Source: Acetofilamentum sp. (GTDB taxonomy: Bacteria; Bacteroidota; Bacteroidia; Bacteroidales; JAFGUD01). From it: 14,397 nucleotides of DNA. The translations under genes were made by a program, and so were the position numbers. The stretch covers positions 1-14,397 of the forward strand of contig DYKL01000051.1 of the NCBI GenBank assembly GCA_020722645.1, read 5' to 3'. The notes beneath the pieces were generated by a model that worked only from the letters and a program-made list of their open reading frames with translations, was not told the origin of the DNA and did not search any database. Below, one piece after another: positions 1-7,036 of the stretch (the stretch's first letter is position 1; the number at the start of each line of letters is the position of its first letter).

Positions 1-108
1 AGGTGTTTTCACCTGCAACCACTTACGAAAAGACTTGCGGATTTAAGGTTATTTATAGAAGTTTTTACAATTTTTTTAAAAATCGGCTTTTTGGCAAGAA
101 ATATGTAA
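1..108 (+). CDS. Possible 3' end of an upstream gene (partial, uncertain)
   Basis: Frame 1 is open from the window edge to a TAA at 106-108 and encodes 35 residues, ending in a hydrophobic stretch (residues 15-31, rich in Leu, Phe and Ile) and then ARNM. The first ~50 bases look less AT-rich than the rest of the intergenic DNA here, which is mildly suggestive of coding or of a conserved element. The stop lies 11 bases before the GTG start of the next gene, a spacing compatible with an operon. No family is recognised. The piece is too short to separate from chance, because AT-rich DNA readily gives Phe/Ile/Leu-rich open frames. It could equally be untranslated leader or a repeat element; a 5-bp inverted repeat (AGGTG-TTTT-CACCT) sits at 1-14. 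Confidence 0.2.
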   Translation, partial: RCFHLQPLTKRLADLRLFIEVFTIFLKIGFLARNM

Positions 109-119
109 TAAAAATCAAT

Positions 120-2510
120 GTGAAAGCAAAAATTCGGGTATTCATATTATTAGTTTTTTTAATTTCTGGAAATCTTAACGCACAAGAAAAATTCGAAGAA
201 TTGCAGAAGAATTTGTATGCTCATATCGAAACTGTAGGATATGACATTGTTGCGTTTAAAATGGCAGAAGAACTTTTTTTGGCAACAATAGATATAAGTC
301 CATCAACTGCATCAGAATACGGAGCAATATGCAATCAGATAGCTACCAATTTAGGCGATTCGATACTAATTGCCCGAAGCCAAAACCTCAGAGGAATAAG
401 TTTTATGAAACAAAAAACTTATTTTATGGCAACTCAATCATTTTTTGAAGCTTACGAAATTTATATAAAGTATGACAACAAAAACGAAATTGCTTTTACC
501 CTTCTTAATATCGGAAGTTCATACATTGAACAGGATTTAGAAGACATAGGGGAATCAAAAATTCATGATGCCCTAAAAATCTACCGCCAAATTGGTGATT
601 CAACAGGCGTTGCAGACGCTTATACTCTTTTAGGCAGAGCAAATTTAGACATTGATAATAAATTAGCTTGTTCATATTTTGAATATGCCGAAAAGCTTTA
701 TGATTCATTAAAACTTCAGACATCTCTTGCCTCAGCTTTCAATCTGCATTCAAAAGCTTTTATGAATTTAAGCAACAATGAACTTGCCATAAACTATCTT
801 ATGAAATCTTTAACGATTTTCAAAGAGCAAAAAATAGAATTAAAACAAGCCGAAACTTATCTGATAATAGGAGAAGTGTTTTATACAGACAAATTATTTG
901 ATAATGCATTGACGTATTTTTATCTGGCACGTGACATTTTTGATGCAAAACTTTCGACAGAACATGTTGCAGAAGCAAGTTTGAAAATTGCTTTGACATA
1001 TTTGAAAAAAAATGATTACAACAACGCTATAATGATTGCCAATAAAACAGTTGAATTAGCTGAAATGCATAATAATTTTCAAATAAAAAGTTCTGCCTAT
1101 AAAATTATTTCTGATTCATATCTTGCTTTAAATAACAAAGAAAATGCATTAAAATACAGCCTATTATATCAAGAAGCTTTAATCGAATACTACGAACAAA
1201 AAAGCAGCCGTAATTTTTCTGCTTTTCAGATGAATTTAGAGATTCAAAGTAAACAGCAAGAAATTAAGTATCTTTTGATTGAAAACGAAAAAGAAAAATT
1301 GCAATTTATTCAAAAACAGGCAAAAAGAAATTACGTGTTTTTTTCAATTATCGGTTTTCTTGTGCTACTTTACTTAATATTTCTGATTTTCAGAAACAGA
1401 GAAAGAACAAAGGCTGAATCAAATCTTCAGAGAAGTAATTTACTTCTGAAAGCAGAAATAGATGAACGTCGAAAAGCCGAGTTAGACGCACAAAGCAAAG
1501 AAGAAAGATATAAATTGCTGTTCAGAAAAACTCCCATTGGAATTCTTCAGTTCAACGATGATTTATTAATAACTGATGCCAATGAAAGATTCTCCGAAAT
1601 TTTTAATATTCCTACAAAAGAAGCAATTAATAAGCATATTAACAGAATTTTTAATCGCCAGATAGTTCAGGATATTACTAAACTTTTTAATTCAAGCGAT
1701 GAGATACTAAAAGCAACAACAGAAATACCTACTAAAAAAGAAGTAATATATGTATCATTAACGGTAAAAAAATACATTATCTGGACTAATGAAGGTCAAA
1801 TTAGCGGCGGAATTATAATTTTAGAAGATTTTACAGAACATAAAAAAGCTGAAAGATATTATAAAGCAAACATATTATCTAAACAAAAACTTATTAAGCA
1901 ATTACCAGATGACTTAATTTTACTTGATAACGAATATAATGTTTTAGAAATACATTTTCCTGATGCACCTGAACGTGAAATTGGGGTTGCTAGACTCGAA
2001 GATGTTTTTACGGAAAGACACTCCGGAGTTTTTAAAAGTCATCTTTTAAATGCCATTAATTCTCAAAAAAACACTCAATTCTTTTATTCTGACGGTTCTG
2101 AAAATTTTTTAGTCAGAATAATACCTACCAAAGAAGTAAATCTGATAATAATAAGCCGTTTTGAAGCCGAAGCACAAGACGCCGGAATAATAATCAAATC
2201 AGCCGAAGATACTCCAAAAACAACAAAAGAAAGATATTTAAAAAATTTACAGGAAGATATTGAAAATGAACTTTTGCCTATTTACCAGAATATTCAACGA
2301 GGATTATCATTCATCATGATTAAAAACTTTGCCGAAAAAATTGTCGATATCGGCAAAAAATATAACAACAACAAAATAAAAGAATACGGAGATGATTTAT
2401 TCGATTCTGTGACTTCTTTCAATGTTGTAAAAGTGAACAAACATTTAGAAGCTTTCCCTTCTCTTATTAGCCAATTTATGGGAATTGGCACAAAATTTAT
2501 TCAAAATTAA
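120..2510 (+). CDS. TPR-TM-PAS sensor-like protein without a kinase domain
   Basis: A predicted inner-membrane signalling protein of 796 residues. The GTG at 120 is preferred because it gives a classic signal peptide (residues 1-22, ending NLNAQ). The frame is open to the window edge, but the upstream residues look non-coding and the next in-frame Met, residue 48, would lose the signal. Residues about 80-360 form TPR-like helical pairs (motifs such as NIGSSYIEQ and IIGEVFYTD), presumably periplasmic. They are followed by a short coiled coil, one transmembrane helix (about 405-424) and a cytoplasmic coiled coil (425-460). A PAS domain begins near 461 (ERYKLLFRKTPIGILQF, then DANERFSEIF), and a second, diverged PAS-like domain spans about 590-680. 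The last ~95 residues are helical and resemble the helical tail seen behind receiver domains in some hybrid kinases; that resemblance is from memory. No HisKA, HATPase, receiver, GGDEF or DNA-binding domain is present. It is convergent with pyrI. Confidence 0.85.
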   Translation: MKAKIRVFILLVFLISGNLNAQEKFEELQKNLYAHIETVGYDIVAFKMAEELFLATIDISPSTASEYGAICNQIATNLGDSILIARSQNLRGISFMKQKTYFMATQSFFEAYEIYIKYDNKNEIAFTLLNIGSSYIEQDLEDIGESKIHDALKIYRQIGDSTGVADAYTLLGRANLDIDNKLACSYFEYAEKLYDSLKLQTSLASAFNLHSKAFMNLSNNELAINYLMKSLTIFKEQKIELKQAETYLIIGEVFYTDKLFDNALTYFYLARDIFDAKLSTEHVAEASLKIALTYLKKNDYNNAIMIANKTVELAEMHNNFQIKSSAYKIISDSYLALNNKENALKYSLLYQEALIEYYEQKSSRNFSAFQMNLEIQSKQQEIKYLLIENEKEKLQFIQKQAKRNYVFFSIIGFLVLLYLIFLIFRNRERTKAESNLQRSNLLLKAEIDERRKAELDAQSKEERYKLLFRKTPIGILQFNDDLLITDANERFSEIFNIPTKEAINKHINRIFNRQIVQDITKLFNSSDEILKATTEIPTKKEVIYVSLTVKKYIIWTNEGQISGGIIILEDFTEHKKAERYYKANILSKQKLIKQLPDDLILLDNEYNVLEIHFPDAPEREIGVARLEDVFTERHSGVFKSHLLNAINSQKNTQFFYSDGSENFLVRIIPTKEVNLIIISRFEAEAQDAGIIIKSAEDTPKTTKERYLKNLQEDIENELLPIYQNIQRGLSFIMIKNFAEKIVDIGKKYNNNKIKEYGDDLFDSVTSFNVVKVNKHLEAFPSLISQFMGIGTKFIQN

Positions 2511-2542
2511 AAATCCAATTAGGACCAAGTTTATAAAGTTAA

Positions 2543-2584
2543 TAGTGCATAGTGCATAGTGCATAGTGCATAGTGCATAGTACA
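2543..2584. repeat. Heptamer tandem repeat (TAGTGCA)n
   Basis: Five perfect head-to-tail copies of TAGTGCA (2543-2577) are followed by a one-mismatch copy TAGTACA (2578-2584) and decay into TAGTTAA. The array lies between the convergent 3' ends of the TPR-PAS gene and pyrI. A reverse-strand open frame through it (2445-2663) arises from the repeat and is not considered a gene. A 7-base period without spacers rules out a CRISPR. It resembles the class of short heptanucleotide tandem repeats known from some bacterial genomes; its function is unknown. Confidence 0.9.
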
Positions 2585-2617
2585 TAGTTAATGGTGCAAT
2601 AAAGGCTTCAGCCAAAA

Positions 2618-2657
2618 ATGAAATAATGAAAAAATTTAACAATGAAACCATGAAATA
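2618..2657. repeat. Degenerate octamer repeat around ATGAAA
   Basis: ATGAAA occurs at 2618, 2626, 2642 and 2650, so the copies fall on an 8-base register with one eroded unit (2634-2641) in the middle. It sits 33 bases after the heptamer array in the same convergent gap and close to the 3' end of pyrI. The composition is simple, so chance periodicity in AT-rich DNA is possible, but four in-register copies within 40 bases favour a decayed tandem array. Confidence 0.5.
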
Positions 2658-2684
2658 ATACAAATAGATAAATCGACAAACTTT

Positions 2685-3140
2685 CTAAATTATCTCGAAA
2701 TGGTCTTTATCTGTAATTTTTTCGCAATAAACACATTTTAAAGACACAGGATTTTTTGAAGCAACCGTAAATTTAGTCTTGACTTTTTCAAAATTAGTGA
2801 TACATTTTGGATTAAAACACTTTACAATACCGTTAATTTCATTAGGTACTTCAACTTTCATCTTTTCAACAACCTGATAATCTTTAATAATGTTTAGGTT
2901 GGCTTCGGGAGCGACAAGTGCAATTTTGTTGATTTCTTCTTGTTTGAAAAACTTATTTTCAATTTTTACAATCGCTTTTTTACCCAATTTTTTACTTTCA
3001 AGATTGCTACCAAATGTTATTTGATTTTCACTGTTTTCCAAATCCAAAATTCTTATAACATTGAATAAATCTTTTGCCGGAATATGGTCTATTACAGTTC
3101 CGTTTTCAATTGCAGAAACTATCAATTCTTTTTTTGACAT
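2685..3140 (-). CDS. pyrI: Aspartate carbamoyltransferase regulatory chain
   Basis: This is the regulatory subunit of aspartate transcarbamoylase, the committed step of de novo pyrimidine synthesis. The chain binds nucleotide effectors and holds the catalytic PyrB trimers together; it acts in the cytoplasm. Its 151 residues match the family length (about 150). The N-terminal nucleotide-binding domain carries the hallmark GTVIDHIPA (14-22) and an IKIEN-like VKIENKFF (58-65). The C-terminal zinc domain has all four cysteine ligands, C108-x4-C113 and C136-x2-C139, followed by EK as in the enterobacterial protein. ATG at 3140 is the natural start. A TATTTTTG element lies about 57 bases upstream on this strand. 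pyrB is not adjacent in either direction, which is unusual because the two are normally neighbours. No frameshift or missing ligand is seen, so it looks functional. Confidence 0.96.
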   Translation of the reverse strand: MSKKELIVSAIENGTVIDHIPAKDLFNVIRILDLENSENQITFGSNLESKKLGKKAIVKIENKFFKQEEINKIALVAPEANLNIIKDYQVVEKMKVEVPNEINGIVKCFNPKCITNFEKVKTKFTVASKNPVSLKCVYCEKITDKDHFEII

Positions 3141-3196
3141 AAAAAATATTTTTTAGTGCCTGAAATACCGTTTTTTACGAATATTTAATTTTGATA

Positions 3197-3204
3197 CAAA
3201 AATA
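3197..3204 (-). promoter_or_regulatory. Putative -7 element for pyrI
   Basis: Reads TATTTTTG on the reverse strand, a full match to the Bacteroidota -7 consensus TAnnTTTG. It lies about 57 bases upstream of the pyrI ATG, implying a leader of roughly 50 bases. No convincing TTTG -33 box is seen at the expected distance. Confidence 0.45.
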
Positions 3205-3229
3205 TGCCTTAATTTTCAATTTAAAAAAT

Positions 3230-3237
3230 TATTTTTG
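3230..3237 (+). promoter_or_regulatory. Putative -7 element for the barrel-protein gene
   Basis: TATTTTTG matches the Bacteroidota -7 consensus TAnnTTTG and lies 34 bases before the ATG at 3272. It overlaps the divergent pyrI promoter region, so the two genes would share about 130 bases of control DNA. No clear -33 TTTG was found. Confidence 0.5.
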
Positions 3238-3271
3238 CAAAAAAAAGTACTTCACAAATAAAATCAGAAAA

Positions 3272-4072
3272 ATGAAAAAATTTGTTGTTTTTATAATTGT
3301 TTTTAGTTCTATTTTTAATGTTTACTCTCAATATAAGACATTTAAAGCCTCTGTTTTAATGAATGAGCAGACTGGTTTTAATTTTTTTACAGGTTCAGAT
3401 TCAAAATATTATTTAACAACTCCAAAAGCACTTGGCTCAGGCATTTATGACTTTTCAGGTCAATATAACATTAAAAGTATCTGGTTATTTAGCCCCGAAA
3501 AATACCCAATTGGTGTAGCTACTACATTAGGTTTAAAAATCACCAAATTCAGATTTGTAAACAATCTTTATTTTGGCGTCGATACACCCGGCATTTTCAT
3601 AGACAACAGCACAAATCATTATTACAACGACTTTTTTTTCAGCCGTCACGGCAGCAAACTTGTTACAGGTAAATTATTTGTGCCAATTATGTTGTATTTA
3701 CCGGTTCACAAGTGGTTTAACTCAAATAAAGACAATTTCGGAATTTTTGCAGGTGCTTTTTACGACGGATATTTATTTGCTTATCATAAATTATATTACG
3801 ATCAAAACGGACAACTAGAAAAAAACAAAACAAAAAATAAATACATAAAACAGTATTTCAACAAAAACGGTTTTGGGCTTAGAGGCGGCTTAAAAATTAT
3901 GAATATTTTTATTTACGGACAATATTTAATTACTCCTATTTTCTCTGATATTCTTCCGATAGATATTCACGAAACCAAAATCGGATTGTACTATTACTTT
4001 GATTGGTCTGACAAAATTCCTGACATTGACGAATTTGACTTTGATAACGACGATGGTACAGATGCAAAATAA
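3272..4072 (+). CDS. Predicted outer-membrane beta-barrel protein
   Basis: A 266-residue exported protein. The frame is open from 3191, but the ATG at 3272 is preferred: it gives a lysine start, a hydrophobic core and an SQ end to the signal peptide (residues 1-20), and it lies downstream of the TATTTTTG element. The mature part is rich in Tyr, Phe and Gly, with many alternating-hydrophobic strands and no hydrophobic helix, as expected of a small outer-membrane barrel. The last strand-like segment (HETKIGLYYYFDW) resembles a barrel-closing strand, but it is followed by a very acidic tail (DEFDFDNDDGTDAK) rather than ending at an aromatic residue. No named family was recognised. It is probably monocistronic: its 3' end meets the reverse gene at 4088 after 15 bases, without a visible terminator hairpin. 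A soluble secreted beta-protein is the alternative. Confidence 0.75.
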   Translation: MKKFVVFIIVFSSIFNVYSQYKTFKASVLMNEQTGFNFFTGSDSKYYLTTPKALGSGIYDFSGQYNIKSIWLFSPEKYPIGVATTLGLKITKFRFVNNLYFGVDTPGIFIDNSTNHYYNDFFFSRHGSKLVTGKLFVPIMLYLPVHKWFNSNKDNFGIFAGAFYDGYLFAYHKLYYDQNGQLEKNKTKNKYIKQYFNKNGFGLRGGLKIMNIFIYGQYLITPIFSDILPIDIHETKIGLYYYFDWSDKIPDIDEFDFDNDDGTDAK

Positions 4073-4087
4073 TATTTACTGATTTTT

Positions 4088-5554
4088 TCAATATTTCAAC
4101 CTGCTGACAAAAAAAACTCTTCTTTTACTACCATCGTTGGTATTTTTGATTTTCTGGAAACCATTGGTTAAGTAGTAATTATCGTACCAGTAAATTATAT
4201 CGGCAAATGAATATCTTATTTCTTCATTTGGATTTGATGTTGATAAAAAACTATAATTTTCTTCTTTTATAACATCACCCGATAAAGAATATTCGGTTGA
4301 AACAATTTTGTTTCGGTTCATAAACAAAAGACTTATAAGATTTCCATTTACAGAAACAGTTATAAATTTTTTCGGAAAATATGGTTTATAATTTTGCCAC
4401 ATATTTACGGTTTTATCCCAAACAAGATTTCCCATTTCATCAAAAACAACTACTGTTGCGTGAGTATATTGATAGCCGTCAAAAACCTGCTCGGTTTGAG
4501 TATCATTACCATTATTTGTTGTTTCGGTTCGATATGTCGGATAAAAAGCTTCGCCAATATACAAATATAATGAATCAACTTTCATAATATCGTGGCTTGT
4601 AATCATATAACTCATTGAAAAATTTTTACCTTTTGCTTTCTTTTTCTCTTTTTTCTTTTCAATTTTTTCGACTCTACGGTCAGGCAGATATGATAAAAAA
4701 TTAGCGAAATCGGTAAAATTGTAATATTTTATATAATTCACGTATTTTTTATTTGCCTTTGCAAAATACATTCCTTCCGACCAACTGAAATTTTTCTTGG
4801 AATAAGTTCCATAAAAGATATAAACATCATTACCAACAGATACAGCATTAACTTCGTTCAGATATGTATCTAAATTTTTATTTAAATCCAAAGTTGATAA
4901 TAATTCACCGTTTTTATCAAAAAACAATATATAAGTATTTTTGTAACCGGTTTGATAAGCACTCACATAAACAAAATTTTCATTGTTTTTTACAACCTTC
5001 ATTTTATCGAAATCTATATTTTTTTCTTTATATCCGTCCAGATAAAATGGTATAACTTTTTGTTCACCGGTTTTGATATCAAATGTTGCTATCGCATAAT
5101 TGTTTTTGATTGAAAAATTAAAAAACACTAGTTCGTCAATTGCTGTCATTTCAGAAATATTTGTTTTGGGTGCCAAATAGCCTGAATTTTTTATAAATGT
5201 CATATCCGAAACATTTATTTTAACAACAGTAAATCCATTTCTTGCCGAAGTAAATCCAAAATACAGCAATGAATCTTCATCTGTGTAGTACAATCTTAAA
5301 TGCTGTCTTTTAGGTATATCCAATAAAATTTCTTTGATTTTCACAAAATTAGTATCATATTTTTCAACTTTATAGATGTTGCCGGTCTTTGTCTCCGATA
5401 AAATTATTAATCCCAAAGTATCAAATTCAAATAATGTGTGATTAATATAGGCATCTTTTGAACTGAATTCCAAGCGGAAATCTTTATTGTTTTGAGAAAA
5501 ACCATTTGTTGCAGAAAGCAACAAAACTCCAATTATTATAATTTTATATCTCAT
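4088..5554 (-). CDS. Secreted protein of unknown function, beta-rich, Lys-rich loop
   Basis: A 488-residue protein with a signal peptide (residues 1-21, ending NGFSQ), so probably periplasmic or surface-exposed. The mature chain has repeated strand pairs of the type 'VVVFDEMGNLVWD' (367-379), 'ILFFDKNGELLSTL' (209-222) and 'YAIATFDIKTGEQKVI' (153-168), each ending in D-x-x-G-type turns, which suggests a beta-propeller. A strongly basic segment (293-310, RR-VEKIEKKKEKKKAKGK) interrupts it, followed by a segment with GEAFYPTYRTE (334-344) and FDGYQYTHA (358-366). This latter arrangement reminds me of a conserved uncharacterised Bacteroidota family, but I could not verify that. There are no enzyme motifs, no cysteine-rich region and no sorting domain at the C-terminus. 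It is convergent with the barrel gene and divergent from the CxxS lipoprotein; no TAnnTTTG was found upstream. Confidence 0.85.
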   Translation of the reverse strand: MRYKIIIIGVLLLSATNGFSQNNKDFRLEFSSKDAYINHTLFEFDTLGLIILSETKTGNIYKVEKYDTNFVKIKEILLDIPKRQHLRLYYTDEDSLLYFGFTSARNGFTVVKINVSDMTFIKNSGYLAPKTNISEMTAIDELVFFNFSIKNNYAIATFDIKTGEQKVIPFYLDGYKEKNIDFDKMKVVKNNENFVYVSAYQTGYKNTYILFFDKNGELLSTLDLNKNLDTYLNEVNAVSVGNDVYIFYGTYSKKNFSWSEGMYFAKANKKYVNYIKYYNFTDFANFLSYLPDRRVEKIEKKKEKKKAKGKNFSMSYMITSHDIMKVDSLYLYIGEAFYPTYRTETTNNGNDTQTEQVFDGYQYTHATVVVFDEMGNLVWDKTVNMWQNYKPYFPKKFITVSVNGNLISLLFMNRNKIVSTEYSLSGDVIKEENYSFLSTSNPNEEIRYSFADIIYWYDNYYLTNGFQKIKNTNDGSKRRVFFVSRLKY

Positions 5555-5631
5555 TTTTTATCAATTTTAAAAATTATTGATAAAAATAACACTTAATTTC
5601 GATTTTCAATACTTAATTTTAAAAATTTATT

Positions 5632-5639
5632 TATTTTTG
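5632..5639 (+). promoter_or_regulatory. Putative -7 element for the CxxS lipoprotein
   Basis: TATTTTTG, matching TAnnTTTG, ends 16 bases before the ATG at 5656, implying a very short leader of about 10 bases. No -33 box is evident in the upstream A/T run. Confidence 0.5.
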
Positions 5640-5655
5640 GATAAAAAAAATTGAA

Positions 5656-6186
5656 ATGAAACGAACATTATTTTACACATTAGCAGTATTCATATTTATT
5701 TCGTGTAATACTCAAAAAAACATCAATCAAGTAGTTTACAATGAAGCAGTTAAAAGTAAAATTTTAATTGGGGAAATTAATCGTAAAGGAATGCAGAAAA
5801 AACCTTTTAAAGAGTGGTATAATGCGGAATATGAATCATATACTCCTAATGAAAAAACAATAGCAAATTTACAAAAATATATGCAGGAAAATTCTGAGTT
5901 TATAATAGTTTTGGCAACCTGGTGTCCCGACAGCCGCCGAGAAGTACCACGTTTCTACAAAATTATTGATTTAATAGGTTTTGATGAAAGTAATATTAAG
6001 GTTTACGCTGTTGACAGAGATTTCAAAGCTAATGACATAGACATTAAAAAATACGATATTAAAAAAGTGCCTACTTTTATTTATTATCATTACGGCTACG
6101 AAGCAGGCAGAATTATCGAAACTCCTAAGACTACAATAGAAGACGATTTGTTTGAGTTTACAAAAGTAAAAGGGAAATCAAAATAA
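5656..6186 (+). CDS. Thioredoxin-fold lipoprotein with a CxxS active site
   Basis: A 176-residue predicted lipoprotein. A short Lys/Arg n-region and hydrophobic core lead to a lipobox-like FISC with Cys17, so the mature protein would be lipid-anchored in the envelope. The thioredoxin fold starts near residue 66. The strand EFIIVLATWC leads to the active site W89-C90-P91-D92-S93, then REVPRFYKI. The conserved cis-proline motif is KKVPTF (P139), followed by the FIYYHYGYEAGRI strand pair. The second active-site cysteine is Ser93, and apart from the lipobox there is no other Cys. It therefore cannot form the usual intramolecular disulfide. Similar W-C-x-D-S proteins occur in Bacteroidota as far as I recall, so this is probably a family trait. 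A role in envelope thiol chemistry (monothiol reductase or isomerase-like) is inferred. The gene stands alone and is convergent with the LytTR regulator. Confidence 0.85.
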   Translation: MKRTLFYTLAVFIFISCNTQKNINQVVYNEAVKSKILIGEINRKGMQKKPFKEWYNAEYESYTPNEKTIANLQKYMQENSEFIIVLATWCPDSRREVPRFYKIIDLIGFDESNIKVYAVDRDFKANDIDIKKYDIKKVPTFIYYHYGYEAGRIIETPKTTIEDDLFEFTKVKGKSK

Positions 6187-6246
6187 AATAGCAAAAACAT
6201 TCGCATTTCTATGAGGTCAAACTCGACAAAGGGCTCTGATTGTTAA

Positions 6247-7002
6247 TTAAATTGTCAGATTATCGAAAACTTCAAAAAATTGCTGTCTTTTGCGCTGGGA
6301 AATAGGGATTTCAGAATTATCTGATAAAACAATATATCCCCCGTCTTTTTTATCGAAACGTGTGATAAAATTCAAATTTATCAGATGAGATTGATGGGGT
6401 CTGAAAAAACCAAAGGGTAAGAGCATCTCTTCGTAATCTTTGAGCGAACCGACAACTAATATTTTTCTGCCATCGTTTATGTAAAATGTTATGTAAGAAT
6501 TATCTGACTGACAATGGATTATATTCTGAACATTGACTAAATAAATACTTTCTTGTGTTTTAAGTACAATTTTTTTAGTTTCTTGAGCAATATTCTGAAA
6601 ATTTGTAAACAAGGCATCTAATTTAAGTGCCTGATTATGAATATTCATCTCGGTAATAGCCTTTTGAACAGCATTTTCAAATTCGGCTGAATTTATAGGT
6701 TTCAGGATATAGTCAATTGCACTGAATTTAAAAGCTTCTACCGCAAAATCTTTGTAACCAGTTATAAATATAATTTTGAACTCAATTTTTGGTAGTTTTC
6801 GCAAAATGTCGAAACTTGTGCCGTCTGTCAATTCAACATCTAAAAAAGCAATATCAGGTTTTAGAGTCTTTAATACATATAAACCTTCATCTACGTTCAT
6901 AGCTTCTCCAGAAATTTTAATATTGCTGAATTTTGAATTTAACAAATTTCGAACAACGTTTCTTTGAGCATCTTCGTCATCAATAATTACGGCTTTAATC
7001 AT
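6247..7002 (-). CDS. LytTR-family response regulator
   Basis: A 251-residue cytoplasmic response regulator. The receiver domain (1-120) has the acidic pair D8-D9, the phospho-acceptor D55 (IAFLDVELTDG), T81 (IIFITGY) and K101 (YILKPIN), so it should be phosphorylatable. After a linker helix, the LytTR DNA-binding domain (about 141-247) shows the typical strands IVLKTQESIYLV, NIIHCQSDNSYITFY and FGFFRPHQSHLINL, ending IPISQRKRQQF. It starts 34 bases downstream of the TPR-kinase stop on the same strand, so the two are almost certainly co-transcribed and form a cognate pair. LytTR regulators bind short direct repeats near promoters. The obvious local candidate target is the divergent beta-helix lipoprotein beyond the kinase, but no clear LytTR site was found. 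Confidence 0.95.
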   Translation of the reverse strand: MIKAVIIDDEDAQRNVVRNLLNSKFSNIKISGEAMNVDEGLYVLKTLKPDIAFLDVELTDGTSFDILRKLPKIEFKIIFITGYKDFAVEAFKFSAIDYILKPINSAEFENAVQKAITEMNIHNQALKLDALFTNFQNIAQETKKIVLKTQESIYLVNVQNIIHCQSDNSYITFYINDGRKILVVGSLKDYEEMLLPFGFFRPHQSHLINLNFITRFDKKDGGYIVLSDNSEIPISQRKRQQFFEVFDNLTI

Positions 7003-7036
7003 ACTTTAAAAATTAATAAATAATTATATTTTAAAT

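Noticed and set aside
3..119. N-terminal extension of the TPR-PAS gene from the GTG at 3
   Set aside because: It would bury the signal peptide behind 39 residues of unlikely composition; the GTG at 120 starts exactly at the signal sequence.
2543..2584. Possible CRISPR array
   Set aside because: The units are 7 bases and directly adjacent, with no spacers and no cas genes.
2445..2663. Reverse-strand open frame of 72 codons through the heptamer array
   Set aside because: Its coding content is mostly the TAGTGCA repeat read backwards (a recurring Met-His-Tyr-Ala-Leu-Cys pattern), it overlaps the end of the TPR-PAS gene, and it resembles no protein.
3191..3271. N-terminal extension of the barrel protein
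   Set aside because: The extra 27 codons contain the promoter-like TATTTTTG and precede a good signal peptide starting at 3272.
6187..6246. Terminator between the CxxS lipoprotein and the LytTR regulator
   Set aside because: Only a weak TCTGA/TCAGA pairing without a T-tract is visible; it is not convincing as an intrinsic terminator.
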